From Neoechinorhynchus agilis (lineage: Eukaryota > Acanthocephala), in the NCBI GenBank assembly GCA_051530055.1, contig CM121343.1, positions 868,001 to 932,000 on the forward strand: DNA of 64,000 nt. The letters are read 5' to 3'. Shown here piece by piece: positions 46,591 to 59,014 of this stretch. The notes below the pieces were generated by a model. The model worked only from the letters and a program-made list of their open reading frames with translations. It did not search any database and was not told where the DNA came from. A program made the translations under genes and the position numbers. Each line of letters opens with the position of its first letter. Within the stretch, counting starts at the first letter, position 1.

Positions 46591-46759
46591 AAATTGAAAG
46601 CTATAAAGCTGTTTTTCGCAGTGAGAGATCGTTAGCGAGATAAGGCGCGGTTTCCTCTTTCGAAATATTTCAGTACAATAAAATGTCCTATCCAATTGTT
46701 CATTCGAGTGGATGTATATTCTCAATGGCGAATTGTAACACACTCGAGTTTTATTGAAC

Positions 46760-47704
46760 TCTTCACGGCGAATTTTCAAGGCGTCAGCCTCAAGCGCCCA
46801 CAAATTCCTCCTTTTCGTTCAATTCTGCAGCTGTCGTCGTGATTGTTCGGCAGCTTCCTTGATGGCCGCGTTGGATCACCGCGCTGATTCGCTACAACAG
46901 GAAGCTGCTGGAGCGCACGTCGCCGGTGGCATATTTCCAAGTCGGGAAAGGAAATAATCGGCTTCTTTTCGGAGGCATCCCACCGCAATCGGGATGAATA
47001 TATATTGATGCCCGAGAAAATTGTTGGTTAATAAGATCGAAAGCAAAACTTCGCCACTTTTCCTGAGATCAGCTTCGATTTTTATTTAGCGTCTGTTGAG
47101 CTTAGTCGGATACATCTTTTTAAGTGTAAATAAAGTTATAATAACACGATTATTGCTAAAAATACAAATAGGTCCTCATAAGCATTCGAGTTCACACTTG
47201 TTTAAAAATATCCGGTCGGGGGATGTCCGTTCGGGTGAGAATATCCGGCTGGATGGTCCGTTATGGTTAGAATTGGTTGTTATTGTTTGCAAGAGCGCTT
47301 TTAAGGTTGGTCTTTCCTAGGGTTCATTTAAGGGAGGCTTCAAGTCTGTAAAGACGGATGATGTTTAATCGGAAGCCAACTTTTTATTTAAAGTTTTAAT
47401 ATTTGTTTACAAAAATAAAAGTGAAATTATAACTTCTTACAGATCTACCAGCCATGCAGTTCGGTCGAAGCGTGTGATAAGATGATTAATTATTTATTCG
47501 AGATTCTTATACTATAAATTTTTAACTGTTTGGAAAGTGATCTTGCGTATTTGGAATTGTCAGTGATAAGAATTTTACTGTCGGTTAACGGTTTATTTTT
47601 GTCTCAATAACAATAATATGTCCAAGTTATCTAAAATTCAAATGTCTCTTTGTACTCCCGATTTAAAAAATCTAACGATAAAGATCATTTTTTACGGCAA
47701 AAAA
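46760..47704. other. Spacer downstream of the coiled-coil gene
   Basis: A short GC-richer island at 46760-46990 has overlapping open frames in both strands but no recognised protein. 47045-47110 is a fragment of the 7010-7440 repeat. The rest is AT-rich and must contain the 3' flank of the minus-strand coiled-coil gene. Confidence 0.35.
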
Positions 47705-50701
47705 TTAGTTCGTTGCCTTCTTGTCTTTTTTATAACTTAATGGTTCATTCATTTTCTTGATTGAGGATTTATCAAGTACTTTAATATTACTTATCTTGCC
47801 GCTTTGTAGGTTCCCGGCCGTTTCTGCATGTTGCCTCCTTTTCTCTTTTGGTTTTTCCAGCTTCATATTCTCCATAGCTTTTTGCATCTTATTCACATCT
47901 TGCTGAGTTATTTCCAAAATATATTGCATTGGATTGGCCATAGTAGCTTCTCCGGCAACCATTTCCTCGACAGGTGATTTCTCATTTCTTTCATTTAATA
48001 TCTATTATTTTTATTCATTAATGCGTTAAAACGGAAGGTAGGTTTTTGCTTACTTTCAAAACATTTTCAAATGAGTAATCAATGGATTCGTCAAGACCTT
48101 GCTCGAGAGCTTTTTGTCGCAATAATTTCATCTTTTCCAATGCCCATAATGCCATGTCTTTAAAGGTCGCTTCGCTATTCGGCTAAAGAAGAAGATAAAA
48201 GACCGAAAACCTAATGATTTTTACTGATTTTTCTCAAAAGGATCAAAAACAACTGATACTTTATATCACTTTTCTTTAGCACTCTAAATTATCATCAATA
48301 TTTTTGTAATGTATTTTGTTATTAGCTATTTTGAAAAATCGTTGTTCAAATTAACCATTGGGTGATTGTAGCTTTAAACTTTTAAATATAAAAAATTAAA
48401 GTACTGGTTAAAGAATGGTCCCTTCTTATGGTCACCATTTTGCCAGGAAATTTTATGTATTTCTCTTTGGGGATTTCGCCTAAAAGCCCGCAAAGTTACC
48501 GCCGAGCAGCACTCTCCCTTCGCTTGCACTCACCGAATCGTCTTCGAGGCCAGCTCGAACCAATGTTTTTTTAATGTTCATCATCAGTATGTCCACAAAA
48601 TATTTGACACACTGTTCTATATTTATATGGTCCATTGCATTTATTCGCTCTTCGGTTTTTCTCTCATTTTCTAGCACCTTATCTGCCACACTGGACAGTA
48701 AAACAACCAAAATGAGTAGAGTATTGTTTAAAAAAAGTCTTACATGTTCCTAAGTTGCTCAAAACATTCGCATGTCGCATTCTTGCCGTTGTCTTCATAT
48801 CTTCTTTGTTGAACGTTTAATTCGGTTTCTATTCTGTCTTTTGATAGAAACTGGCGAAGTAACGCTCGGTTTTCCTGTGTCTTATCCAACTTTTGCAACA
48901 ATTTATTTGGTGAGAACTATACGATAGAGGTTTTGGTGTACATGAGAGCGCCGGGGATTAAACTAAAAACGCAAGTCAAAGGTCTTTTGCTCTACACATT
49001 AATTATCCGTTTGCAATAAATCGGTACCACATATTCTCTTAGAGGGACTCATCGGAAATCTAACAATTTTAATTTTGCTAAGGAGATATTTACCTCAAGA
49101 TCCGGTTCGATGCCATTATGGGCCAAAAGTAAGCTCATTTCATGGCTAAGTATTTGCTGTGTCAATGATTTTGTTGGACGTTCGTCTAAACATTTCCCGA
49201 TTAAAATAAGCAATTGCCGCATATCATCCACTCTTACGTTTTGCTTCAAAGTTATTAATTTTGTGATTGGCTACAAATCTCATTCTTGCGGTCACATCTC
49301 TATTGGCCAAGTCTTCAGCAATTTTCAGTTGTTTATCATTTTGTTCGTTGACCGTTACGGCGTTCGTCGTTTCTATCAAACGCTTTTCAAAATCTGATTT
49401 CAATTTTGTGTACTCTTCCCATAATCTTGAATTGTAATTTATAAGGTCAGACATCTCTTTCTCTTCTTGCATTGAATCTTCTTCACTTAAAATCTCCTCC
49501 CTTGCTGAAATCTCACTCATTAAATAAGATGTCGCCTGATTGTTTAACGAAGAGTGAAAACTACACTAAAACTGAGAACTTCTACTCACCGATTCAATGA
49601 CACTTTTCAATCTTTCCGTGAAGTTAACGGCGTTACTTATAAATTGACATCGGGATCCACGTGATAATTGGTACCGCCCGTTTTTTCTACCACGACGCCT
49701 ATGCCTTCTTGGAAAAGTATTCTCGCCGCGGACGTTATTCTGAATGTTTCGGACGAGCTGCGAATCTTTCTTCGTTTCAACAATGCAATGTTTTAATTCT
49801 TTAGTTCTAGATCTTAGTCTTGTTAATTTCTGTACTTGATCCGCAAATGTACTGTTCAGCAAATTGAGGACTTTCTATATGCAAATTGTGATATGTTTGT
49901 GAAAGTTCAAAAGAACTAATGGTTTATCAGAACTCGAGTTACTAATGCTACTTTTTAATCAGGGACGTTTTTAATATAAAATGATTCTCATCTCCAAATT
50001 ATTTAATCGTCGGATTCCATTTCTTAAGTATTTACATTCTTATAGAATTCCACGAATTTTAGGTCCCTGAAAGCCGTGACGTGCAATGTCTATTTCATTT
50101 GCAATTTGAAAGCGAGGTACTATATTTTCATATCTACAAGATTCTTTAAAAGTTCATCTTCTGTAAACTTCAAATTCGTGGAAAAAAATCGGAACTAGGC
50201 ATTAAAATACGACTCACCAAAAACAATTTCTTGAACATTTTATTCATGTTATTAAAATTTAGATCTAAAAATGTTTACCTCATATCCGGATATTGGTTTT
50301 ATATGTTTCATATCCAAATCACTTAAAAGGATAGCAATGTCTTCGGCCTACAAATCATTTTAAATTCAACGCATCATTCTATCGCGTGATTTCACTTACG
50401 CTTTTTAATCCGAAAAATGGAACACAATCTTTATAAATGGCATTCTTCTTTTCGATTATGGCATTTCCGCTAATCAATTTTTCCTTTGTTAACTCGCTTT
50501 TCTTTTCGGCTCTACTCAACTCGATTTCTATAGACGATAACAACTTTTATGTTCATTTTTAATAAACAATCAATTACCCTTGTCGTCCAGAATCAATTTG
50601 GTCAAATATTTCTCATCCTCCAAATTTATTTGTTTTCTGTGTACAAATCCTGAGATATTCTTGCTTTTTTCAGCAATCTTCATTTTAGCCAAATTGACCA
50701 T
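47705..50701 (-). CDS. Many-exon coiled-coil protein, unknown family
   Basis: At least ten exon-like stretches rich in Lys/Glu/Leu/Asn follow one another on the minus strand, separated by GT-AG introns of roughly 45-250 nt. The first three join in phase: 50578-50701 (ATG at 50701; NLAKMKIAEKSKN), 50400-50527 (ELSRAEKKSELTKEKL ... YKDCVPFFGLKS) and about 50279-50347 (AEDIAILLSDLDMKHIKPI). Later pieces include 49566-49862 (LLNSTFADQVQKLTRLRSR), 49224-49520 (SDLINYNSRLWEEYTKLKSD), 49049-49249, about 48770-48940 (LLRQFLSKDRIETELN), 48480-48710, about 48060-48185 (FKDMALWALEKMKLLRQ) and 47705-47962, ending at TAG/TAA with KMNEPLSYKKDKKATN. It is predicted to be largely alpha-helical coiled coil and cytosolic. 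No family was recognised; a cytoskeletal or ciliary/centrosomal role is only a guess from the coiled coil. Several junctions are unresolved. Confidence 0.5.
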
Positions 50702-53144
50702 TGTCAGAATTTTATCGTAGTAATTTTAAAAACTAAGATCGGTTACCTAGGAAACACTTTTAAAGAGTAAACCGTCGTTGACATTTTAAGAACGCAACTT
50801 AGAAATAATGAACTTTCTCAAAGTTTTAATGCCGTATTTAAAACGAATTTATGAACGCAATTTCTTCATGAAAAGAGAGCAAATCGCAAAACGAAAGGGA
50901 TGAGTTAGATAGATGATTCGGAATAATAAGCGTTTATTTATATATTTTAGATTTTTATCACTGAAGGCTCTGTTGATTTCAAGAGAAAATGCTTTAAAAA
51001 GTATCTACACAGTTCGATGGTTTCTCCGAATCGCGTGTGTTTAGCAAACGGACTAAAAAGGGACATTTGAATTTTAATAAACTTCAGCACATTGTTGTTA
51101 TTCGAGAATAAATAAACCGTGAATCAAAAGTAAAATTCTTATCAGCAAAAATTCCGAATACGTAAAATCACCTCTGAAACGGTTAAACAATTAAAGTTTA
51201 TGCATCTTCTTTAATTTCTCGGATTTATGAAATTCCTCCGTTTTCGATAATCCCCCCGATGAATTTCTTTTTGGCAAAAATGCGAAGAACTTTTGAATCT
51301 CCATTGCACTTCGTCTCAAAATGTTCTTGAATTATTTTGCCTCGCGGCGGGCAATACTTCTAGTTAAAAACAACTACTTTGTGATTATTAATAAGGTTCT
51401 CGACCAATTGTTTCTAAAATTGAATTCAACATTCCGACTTCTGAGCAAGTTTGTGTTTGGCTTGCGATTTCTTGGTTTTGCGTAACATCGAAATCAATTT
51501 ACCATTTGTGTTCATTTTATTAAGATCCAATCACCCGACTATACATTTTCCATTGAGAAATATTCTCGGCATTGTTCGGTTGCTATTGCAAATAGTGGCT
51601 ATGTGATTATTTATCTATCTGCAGTTTTCGATTTGATTAAATTTAATGATATTTTTATCTTCGATTTGATATCGATTTAATACTCTCTTAACGAATACAT
51701 GCCAGGCTCTTACCAAACATTACGATTTTGTGAATCTTATGCAATTAATCGATTGATTTTTTTGTATTCTCCTTTTTCTCATTTAGATTTTCCTCGATCG
51801 GGGTTCGATTTCGCTGATTATCTCCAAAAAAGAATTTCAACGCCGCCTCCAATGCATTTCTGATTTAATCGCAATAAAATACGTTTTATCCGGGATGTCT
51901 CTTGATGATTTTCCTGCATGAAGTTTTTAATTTAATAAAGATTTACATCTGAAGGTTTTTTGAGAATTGTCGACCTGACGGAATTTCGGTCTTTCCGTGG
52001 TGGGATGGCAAATGCCTTTTCTGGGACGCCACGTGTGTGGACACCCCCGCAGTAAGCAACATTCCCTACTCGCTCGAAATCGCTGGAGGTGCAGCCAGTG
52101 CAGCAGAAGGGAAGAAGGTACGAAAATATAGAGAATTAGCAAGGGCCCACTATTTTGTTCCCTTCGGAGTAGAGACGTATGGAGCGCTTGGCAGCTCGGC
52201 ACTCTGCTCCAGGATCTTTAGAAGAAATTGAGAAACGACCGGCGACGCACGAGCAGGTGTATTTCTGCGACAAAATATCTCGCTCGCAGTACAACGAGGC
52301 AATGCTGCTAGCGTGATAGAGACAGCCGAGGAAGGAGAGAAGCTCCAATTTTGCGGACGGTGGTGATTGCACGTTTTGTGCCTTATTAAGTTTATGATTA
52401 AAAAAATTTTACTTTTTGCATAAGTTTTTTAAAAAAATGTTTTCTTTTCATTTAAAAGGTATAATTTAATAGCGATTTTAAACTTGTACCGATTTGCGAA
52501 CGCGTCCTTTTTGCGAGATCTAAACCAATTTCCACGCCTTCGTTAGAGTTTAGTTATTGTTTGTGTGTTTGGCTTAAAAATTAATTTTTTTTATTGATTC
52601 CACCTTGATCAAAACGTGTACAAGATTACGACGGTTCCGAAATATTGGAATCAATAAATTCTTTTAATTTTTACGCCGCACATAAACATTTTCACCCTTC
52701 CAAACGCATCATGGTGACAGGCTTCGTACTCAATGAATCTGCAGCTTGCTCACGATACTGAAAAATCAATGGTTTCTCTGACGTCATCGTTGTTTGCACC
52801 GACGTTTAACTACGCGAATATATCCGGAAGAAAGTATAATGGCTCGGGCGTAAGAATCGATTACATCGATCTGTCCTTATAAACGACTCTGCAGTGTACG
52901 TTTAAGTCGTTTTGGATAGTTTTTGTGCGCTCCGTAATTAGAATGGGTTCAATGAGCCATTAAAACTTGAATTTGGCGATATAAAATTAAAAAGGGTCCG
53001 TACCCTATTTCTAAAAAGTTGGATTCCAAAGTTCATATAGTTCATAACGGGATTCTTCATACATTGTCTAGATTACTACAATGTTTCTTGGCTAATGAAG
53101 ATAAAAACTGGTCTTATGGGTTAAGAAGTTCTCGACGTTATGGG
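50702..53144. other. Gene-poor spacer
   Basis: No supported gene. 50702-51900 is very AT-rich. 51888-51918 repeats the 45768 scrap. 52000-52380 is GC-richer with overlapping frames in both strands and no recognised protein. 52570-52690 is a half-copy of the 30217-30476 inverted-repeat family (ACGTGTACAAGATTACGACGG, TTCCGAAATATTGGAATC, CGCCGCACATAAACA). Confidence 0.4.
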
Positions 53145-53342
53145 TTACGGTTCTTTCGGGCGCTGCAGTACAGTGAATGCTTTTGCTACACTCAATGATT
53201 TGGGCATTACGTTGAAAAGTAAGTTGCGAATTTTTTTGTTGGTTTCCATCGGGTAGACGTGCATTGTTGGCTGGTGTCCATGAAGGAGTACCTTTTTGAG
53301 CGTTGTTTTACCCGTCGATCCATCCGGCATTTTTCTAGACAT
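53145..53342 (-). CDS. Possible small basic protein, divergent from NRBP
   Basis: A 65-codon open frame with ATG at 53342 starts 45 bases from the NRBP ATG on the opposite strand. It is basic (MSRKMPDGSTGKTTLKKVLL at the start) and has a plausible composition. No family was recognised. The plus strand over the same bases also has a short open stretch followed by GTAAGT, so it may instead be NRBP leader sequence. Confidence 0.25.
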   Translation of the reverse strand: MSRKMPDGSTGKTTLKKVLLHGHQPTMHVYPMETNKKIRNLLFNVMPKSLSVAKAFTVLQRPKEP

Positions 53343-53387
53343 TCTCTCCTCGATCGTCGTTTCTATATATTTGCACAGGTGTGTGTT

Positions 53388-56300
53388 ATGGTAGATCGAA
53401 ATGAGGCGATACCTAAAGAAAAGCCTCCTTCAGAGGAGGAAAGCGTCGATGAGGAGTACATTGACGACTCCGATGAGGACGAGAATGCCATCATCGAAGA
53501 GAGTCCGGATGGTCGGTGGCAGCGCCGAAATAGGAAGGTTTGTTAAGTCTAATCCGCCCGTCCGCCTGCGTCCGCATCACAACACAATGCTAAGGTGTAC
53601 GATAACGATCTAGCAGGCTGCGACTCGTGCTGCGCCTATTTGGCAATTGATTCGGACGAGGGAGTCGAGGTTGTATGGAACGAAGTCGTCATACCATCCA
53701 ACAACAACAACAACAACCATGATGTAGGTTGTCGTGGTGATCTCAAATTCACGCGACCTTTGTACCCTATTCATTATTAGTACATTGAAGCGGAATCCCA
53801 AATTCAGGCCTTATTCGCCAGCCTTATCCAACTTCAGCATCCAAACATTGTGAAGCTCCATGCTTTCTGGACCGACGGCGTCGTCAAAAAGCCACCACCG
53901 CCTGAGTTGATCAGAATAATATTTATTACCGAACACGCAGATACCGGGTCACTTCGGCAATTCCTACGAAACACCAGAAAAACTGACCTCAATATTAGCA
54001 AGGCTTGTTGGCGTCGCTGGTGTATTCAGGTCCTTTACGCTCTTCAATATCTCCATAATTCGTACCCTCCTGTCGTCCACGGAATGCTCTCCAGTCAAAC
54101 TATATTCATCCAAAGTGATGGAGTTCTCAAAATTGGAGTCGGTAAGAAAAACCTCTGCAGCTTCTTCATTGTCTTTTGCAGTCTCGCCAAGACTCGTTCA
54201 TCTACACATGACTGGACAATGTAAACGACGGTCCCCGGGAGATGCCTTCTACAGTGCTCCAGAATACTTTGATGATTCTATTGACGATGTTCACAATGAT
54301 GGTTCTATGGAAACAAGCCATAAACTAATGAACATTAGCACTGCAGCCGATATTTATGCATTCGGGATTCTTGCTCTAGAGGTGAGTGGGGTTCAAACGC
54401 CAAGAAAAACTCGCTATGTGACAACCTTATCATTCTCTCTTTTTCATTGTTGGTTTGCGTCCAGGTCGCTGCTTTAATTGGCTTTTTTACTCGTAGAATC
54501 AATTTTTCCGCGATAAACAATCACAGTTCAAAAATCATTTTGCGGTCTTGTGATCCCTAGAGATAATGTGATTATTTATACAATTAGATGCTGACATCAG
54601 ATTTGTCAACGGCGAAGGCTCGCACTAATTGCAAAGATAATGATTGTCATGAATTCAAAATCAATTTCAACGCTGATTTTGATGCCGTGGAAAGGGCATG
54701 CATTGAGGTGGGTCCCTCCTCTGCTGTAACCTCGTCAGCCTAAAAAACCTTCCATATTTAGCATTTTATAAATAATTGCATCAAGGAGAAAAGCGAACAA
54801 CGGGCTACGGCTCTAAGTTTGTTAAACATAGTAATCACTCATTTCGCTTTTCACCAGAGTGTATGTCTGAGTTCAATGAGACAAACAAGTTACCATTACT
54901 AACATCCCCTCCTAGCAGTTTTTTATGGGGGGGGGAATTTGATGATCAAATTCAAGTGCACCATGAACAGTAGTTTTAATCGAGAAACACGCATATTTCA
55001 AAGTAAAATACAGTCAAATCATCAGTTAATTGAACCAGCCGCTTATTAGGACCTAATTCTAAAGAACCGAAACAAATGTATTTAAATAAGTGTAATCTAC
55101 AATATCTAAAGTCACCGGTTAATCGGACAAAAACGATCGCGTCCCGATGTTGTCCGATATTTCAACCGGAATCGATTGGCACTCTAAAAACCAAGTGATG
55201 AAATCTTAAGCCTTGGATTTTATCGCTCCAAATTTATGATTTCAACCCTTGGTATTTAAAACTACAGTCGATTCCTGTTAAAATATCGGACCACGCCGGG
55301 ACGCGGCCGGTTTGGTTCTAGTGAACGGCTGTTCCGATATTAACCCGAATCGAATGTAGTTTTAAAAAGTCTACGATTTCATCACTTGGTCAAATGACCG
55401 GTTAATTGAGCCAGCCGCTGATTCTGACCAAATTCCAGAGAACCGAGATATCAAATCACCGGTTAATCGAACCAAAACGATCGCGTCCAATTATCGCGTG
55501 TAGTAGGGCGTTATACCGTTAAATTTCAACTTGTTTCTGCTTACACCAAAGATTCGTAGAATAAAAGCGATTATGGGTATTTTTAAAAAATGCTTTCCGG
55601 AAAATGTAGATGTTTGTCTAAGCCCTGACGTTCTAGCTCTTATAAGCAACAAAAGACGGTTGCCTGAACGACGGGGAGAACGTTTGGTTAGATGTTTCTT
55701 TGAACAATATTAAAATAATCCCTCTATACAAAAAAAGCTTAACCAAAGTGCAATCAGATTATCCGAAGCGTCCGAAGAGATTAAAGTCCAAATTTTACTT
55801 ACCGTGATTTATTAACAAATTTTCGTTAATCCATGTGAGTGATTTCTATATTACAGCATCCTGCGATATTTGAGAGTTACAGTCTGAAGGTTTTGTCAGC
55901 TCATTCAGTTGTTCGGGATTTATCCGATAGGAAGCTCGAGAAGAAGTCTCCAAGCTTGAAATCCACAGCTAATGATTTGTCAACATCAGACGTGTTCCAA
56001 GTTGTTCTTGTGAATGGAAAAAGTGGCGAATCTGGAGAAGGAAGGAGGAAAACGTTTAGCAAACGAGATATTGCGAACTATCCCGATCCTCCAGTTGAGT
56101 TAAGCGACTTTTTGACGGACGTACGCAATGGTCAGTATCCCATGGTGCCATTTACGGCAACGGCGATTGTTTGTGAGCATCACAGTGCTCGAAACTCCCT
56201 AAATGCAGATTCATCACGGAAAATTCGAACATCAATGATGATGATGAACCGCTCTAGATCCAAATCGTGCGACAGCAAACTTAAACTCGGATCAACGTTT

Positions 56301-56555
56301 CCAGAACCTGTATCTAGGCAAATTCCAAGTCTTCGTTCTTGCTATGTCGAAAATGACAAAACTAACCACTCGTTGTTGCGGGTGCATTTGTTCTTTACGC
56401 CCAATTCAAATTGCAACATTTGTGAAGTTATTGCGTTAGTTCAAAAGGACGTAAGAACATCCTTCAATCTTACAACAGAATTAGTCGATCGAGGGATTAT
56501 CAATTTGGACGATGCGAAAATCTTAAGTGACCGACTTAGAACTTATTCTGTCTAA
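53388..56555 (+). CDS. NRBP1: Nuclear receptor-binding protein (NRBP/MADM) pseudokinase
   Basis: NRBP is a pseudokinase adaptor that binds Rac3, Elongin/BC-box E3 partners and TSC22D proteins. Seven exons with consistent phases: 53388-53537, 53595-53723, 53781-54141, 54182-54381, 54588-54707, 54762-54830, 55857-56555, giving 575 residues (human 535). Features in order: acidic N-terminus (DEEYIDDSDEDENAIIEES), PDGRWQRR, GVEVVWNEV where an ATP-binding lysine would be, IIFITEHADTGSLRQFL (hinge region), HGMLSSQTIFI at about 193 replacing the catalytic HRD loop, LKIGV replacing DFG, then APEYFDD and AADIYAFGILALE. The C-terminal part has HPAIFESYSLKVLSAHSVV, PDPPVELSDFLTDVRNGQYP and the helical end ELVDRGIINLDDAKILSDRL. 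The loss of Lys, Asp and DFG residues is the family norm, so it is not decay. Intron 6 (54831-55856) is large and contains repeats; the others are 40-206 nt. Confidence 0.96.
55010..55510. repeat. Repeat-rich block in NRBP intron 6
   Basis: Two copies of a GGTTAAT-GA(A/G)CCAGCCGCT(T/G)ATT unit flank an inverted pair: GGACAAAAACGATCGCGTCCCGATG...ACCGGAATCGATTGG at 55122-55176 and GTCGATTCCTGTTAAAATATCGGACCACGCCGGGACGCGGCCG at 55265-55310. A relative lies at 21002-21125. It is probably a MITE with long imperfect inverted ends. Confidence 0.65.
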
Positions 56556-56821
56556 AAGGCCGCCGTCATTGAACCGAATTTATTTATACATGAAAATAAA
56601 CGCATTTTTGGGGATTAATCGAAAGAACTTTCATTCGCGTCATGAACAGAAATGCTCTCAGAAGCGAATGCCGTTTGCGTCACCGCGGAATTATGAAGCG
56701 TCGAGTACGAAATTGAAAATGCAAGTGACATTTTGTTTATAAACTTGCGCGGTCAACCCGAAAGAACTTGCAAACAATTTAAAAGAATGAACTAAATAAC
56801 ACACGTCACTATTGAACACTT

Positions 56822-58711
56822 ATGGTTCCGAGGCGGAAAAGCGCCGGGAAAATCGAGACGCTTATTGGTTCGTATTGGGTTTTGCTTACTCGTGTGATAA
56901 GAGTATACAGATTCGTGCACCAGTGCATCCAATGTCATTATTGATCCAGACGATTTACAGGAGTTGTGCAGAATGATCGATGAAGCCAATGATGGGAGAT
57001 GTTCCTTCTTACAGAAGATAATTTTAAAGGTTCAAGGACCACGAGAACCACAGGAAGCGATTTTAGCATTAGAGGTTGGAATGTCCAGCTATTTTTTTTG
57101 ATTGAGACTCTAATCTCTGCTAGCCGGTATATCTAGGTCTTGCGATATTGCGCTCGACACTGTGAGCGTGCATTTCAAACAGAAATTGGAAGATTTCGAT
57201 TCCTAAATGAAATTATCAAACTTTTTCTGCCAAAGGTACAATACATATACTCGTCATGATCATAAGTCTATTTTTCGTCATCTCAGTACCTCGGGGAGTT
57301 CACCGATCGTAAAATCAAAGTGAAAGCCGCTCAATTGTTGTATTCTTGGACTAAAGAGATACCATGTCAACCGAAGATTGCTGAGGCTTATCGGCTGCTT
57401 GTACGGAACAAATTCATCACCAGCGATGAGATTATTGACAGAACGACAGCAACGGCTTCAGGGACATCATCTACCCAGTCACAGCGTGCATCGATTTTCG
57501 AGGACGAGGCAAGAATTAAGGTAGTTGAAACTTTACACCGTTCATATTCTATTCAAGAGTTTTCAGCTACTTCGAAGTTTGTTAAGATCAAGAAATAAAG
57601 ACGATGTTATAAAAGCCAATATGCTCATTAAGAAAATGGCAAAGGAGGTTTGTATTCGCTGACGAATTCTGTACAATCAGCAGCCATTTAAAGTTCTCAT
57701 CTCTTTGCTAGTTTGTCGATTATTTGGTCTGCTTTTTAGGACGAGATTTTACTTGAGAAGAGATCAAATCGAAAAATGGTTTTACAGACCATTCGGACGA
57801 ATGCGAACGTTTTAGCTGAGATATTGGATAATCTCGATGCTACCAGTAATCCGTCGTCCGAGGCGATGATTACGATTAATTTGTTACACGATCAAATGCT
57901 AAAGCATCAGACGGAACTGACTTCAATGATAAACACGATTCAAACGTTTGAGACCGATGATTTGGCAGAAGCGATCGATACAAATGAGTTCGTACTTCGC
58001 GTAATTCAGCGTTACAAAAAGATTATGCAGCCAAATGAGTTAGAGAATGTGTCAAACGACGTAAATGAACTGATTGATCTAAACCACACTTTGTTTTCAT
58101 CGGCTCCACAAAGTTTGCTGCTGATTGAGGAGACTGAATATCCAAAAAATGCTCAGAGTACAGTTGACTTATTGGGACATGAAATGGATAACTTAGCACT
58201 CACCGAAAGATACTCCGTTACTGAACATGAAAAGAGTTTGGACGATGTGAAAGAGAAGTTTGATGACATTTTTGAATTATTTTCAGAAAGTACAGTACTC
58301 AATGTTATAAGTACTGAAGAGTCGTGCGACGAAAAAACTCATGGGGAGATGTTGTTTGAAAGAGATGGCCTTGTTATCAAAGTGATTATAAATAGAGATC
58401 GACTGTTGAAATGTATTAATTTAGTAATCCACATTTCGAACAGTGGCACATCTGATATCGATCGATTGAGTATAACTGTTAAAGAACCCGAGGTAAGGGA
58501 AAACTGTCATTTAGTCTTCTATCGAAATTTGTATTAGAAGGAAATTGTGGATCAAATTCACCTTTCACAATACGAGACATTTGAAAATGTAGTCACGATT
58601 TCTTCTATTCAAGATTACACAAACACAAAGTTCAAGATAAAGTACTTTGTTAATGGAGATGAGATCTCAGATGTGCGCTCGGTGAATGTAACACCTCCGT
58701 GCAATCGATAA
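56822..58711 (+). CDS. GGA: GGA clathrin adaptor (VHS-GAT-GAE)
   Basis: GGAs are Arf-dependent monomeric adaptors that sort cargo from the trans-Golgi network to endosomes. Seven exons in consistent phase: 56822-56867, 56911-57074, 57137-57235, 57287-57520, 57567-57647, 57740-58492, 58538-58711, giving 516 residues (human GGA1 639). VHS domain: IETLIDSCTSASN, GPREPQEAILALEVLRYC, GRFRFLNEIIKLFLPK, KVKAAQLLYSWTKEIPCQPK. GAT domain: IFEDEARIK, LLRSLLRSRNKDDVIKANML, then helices up to FVLRVIQRYKKIMQ. The short hinge has a clathrin-box-like LIDLN. The GAE ear closes the protein: VIKVIINRDRLLKCINLVIH and FKIKYFVNGDEISDV. TOM1-like proteins lack the ear, so GGA is preferred. The gene starts 266 bp after the NRBP stop on the same strand. 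Introns are mostly 43-92 nt. Confidence 0.95.
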
Positions 58712-59000
58712 ATAATTCCATGAATTTTCGGTTGCTAGTTAAAAAGAACCAAATCATGTGAAATTCTACTCGATCTTCCAGCCGTACATGATTAAACTTT
58801 GCTTTCGAAAACGGGCATTTCAGAGGGCTGTTGTAATGATAAAAAGAGAAATATTTATTTCTGAGCACTTTCGTCGTTTTACGGCGGTTAGGGTATAAAA
58901 TTAGAGATTTAGGCAATGTAACGGAGAGAATTATTTAGAAGTCTTCACCCGATACATAATTTTTTATTTAAAACGTTTTGCGGCATCAATTTTAAAATAA
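58712..59000. other. GGA 3' flank
   Basis: AT-rich, presumably the GGA 3' UTR. AATAAT follows the stop directly. No gene seen. Confidence 0.35.
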
Positions 59001-59014
59001 AAGTTATGAACTAG

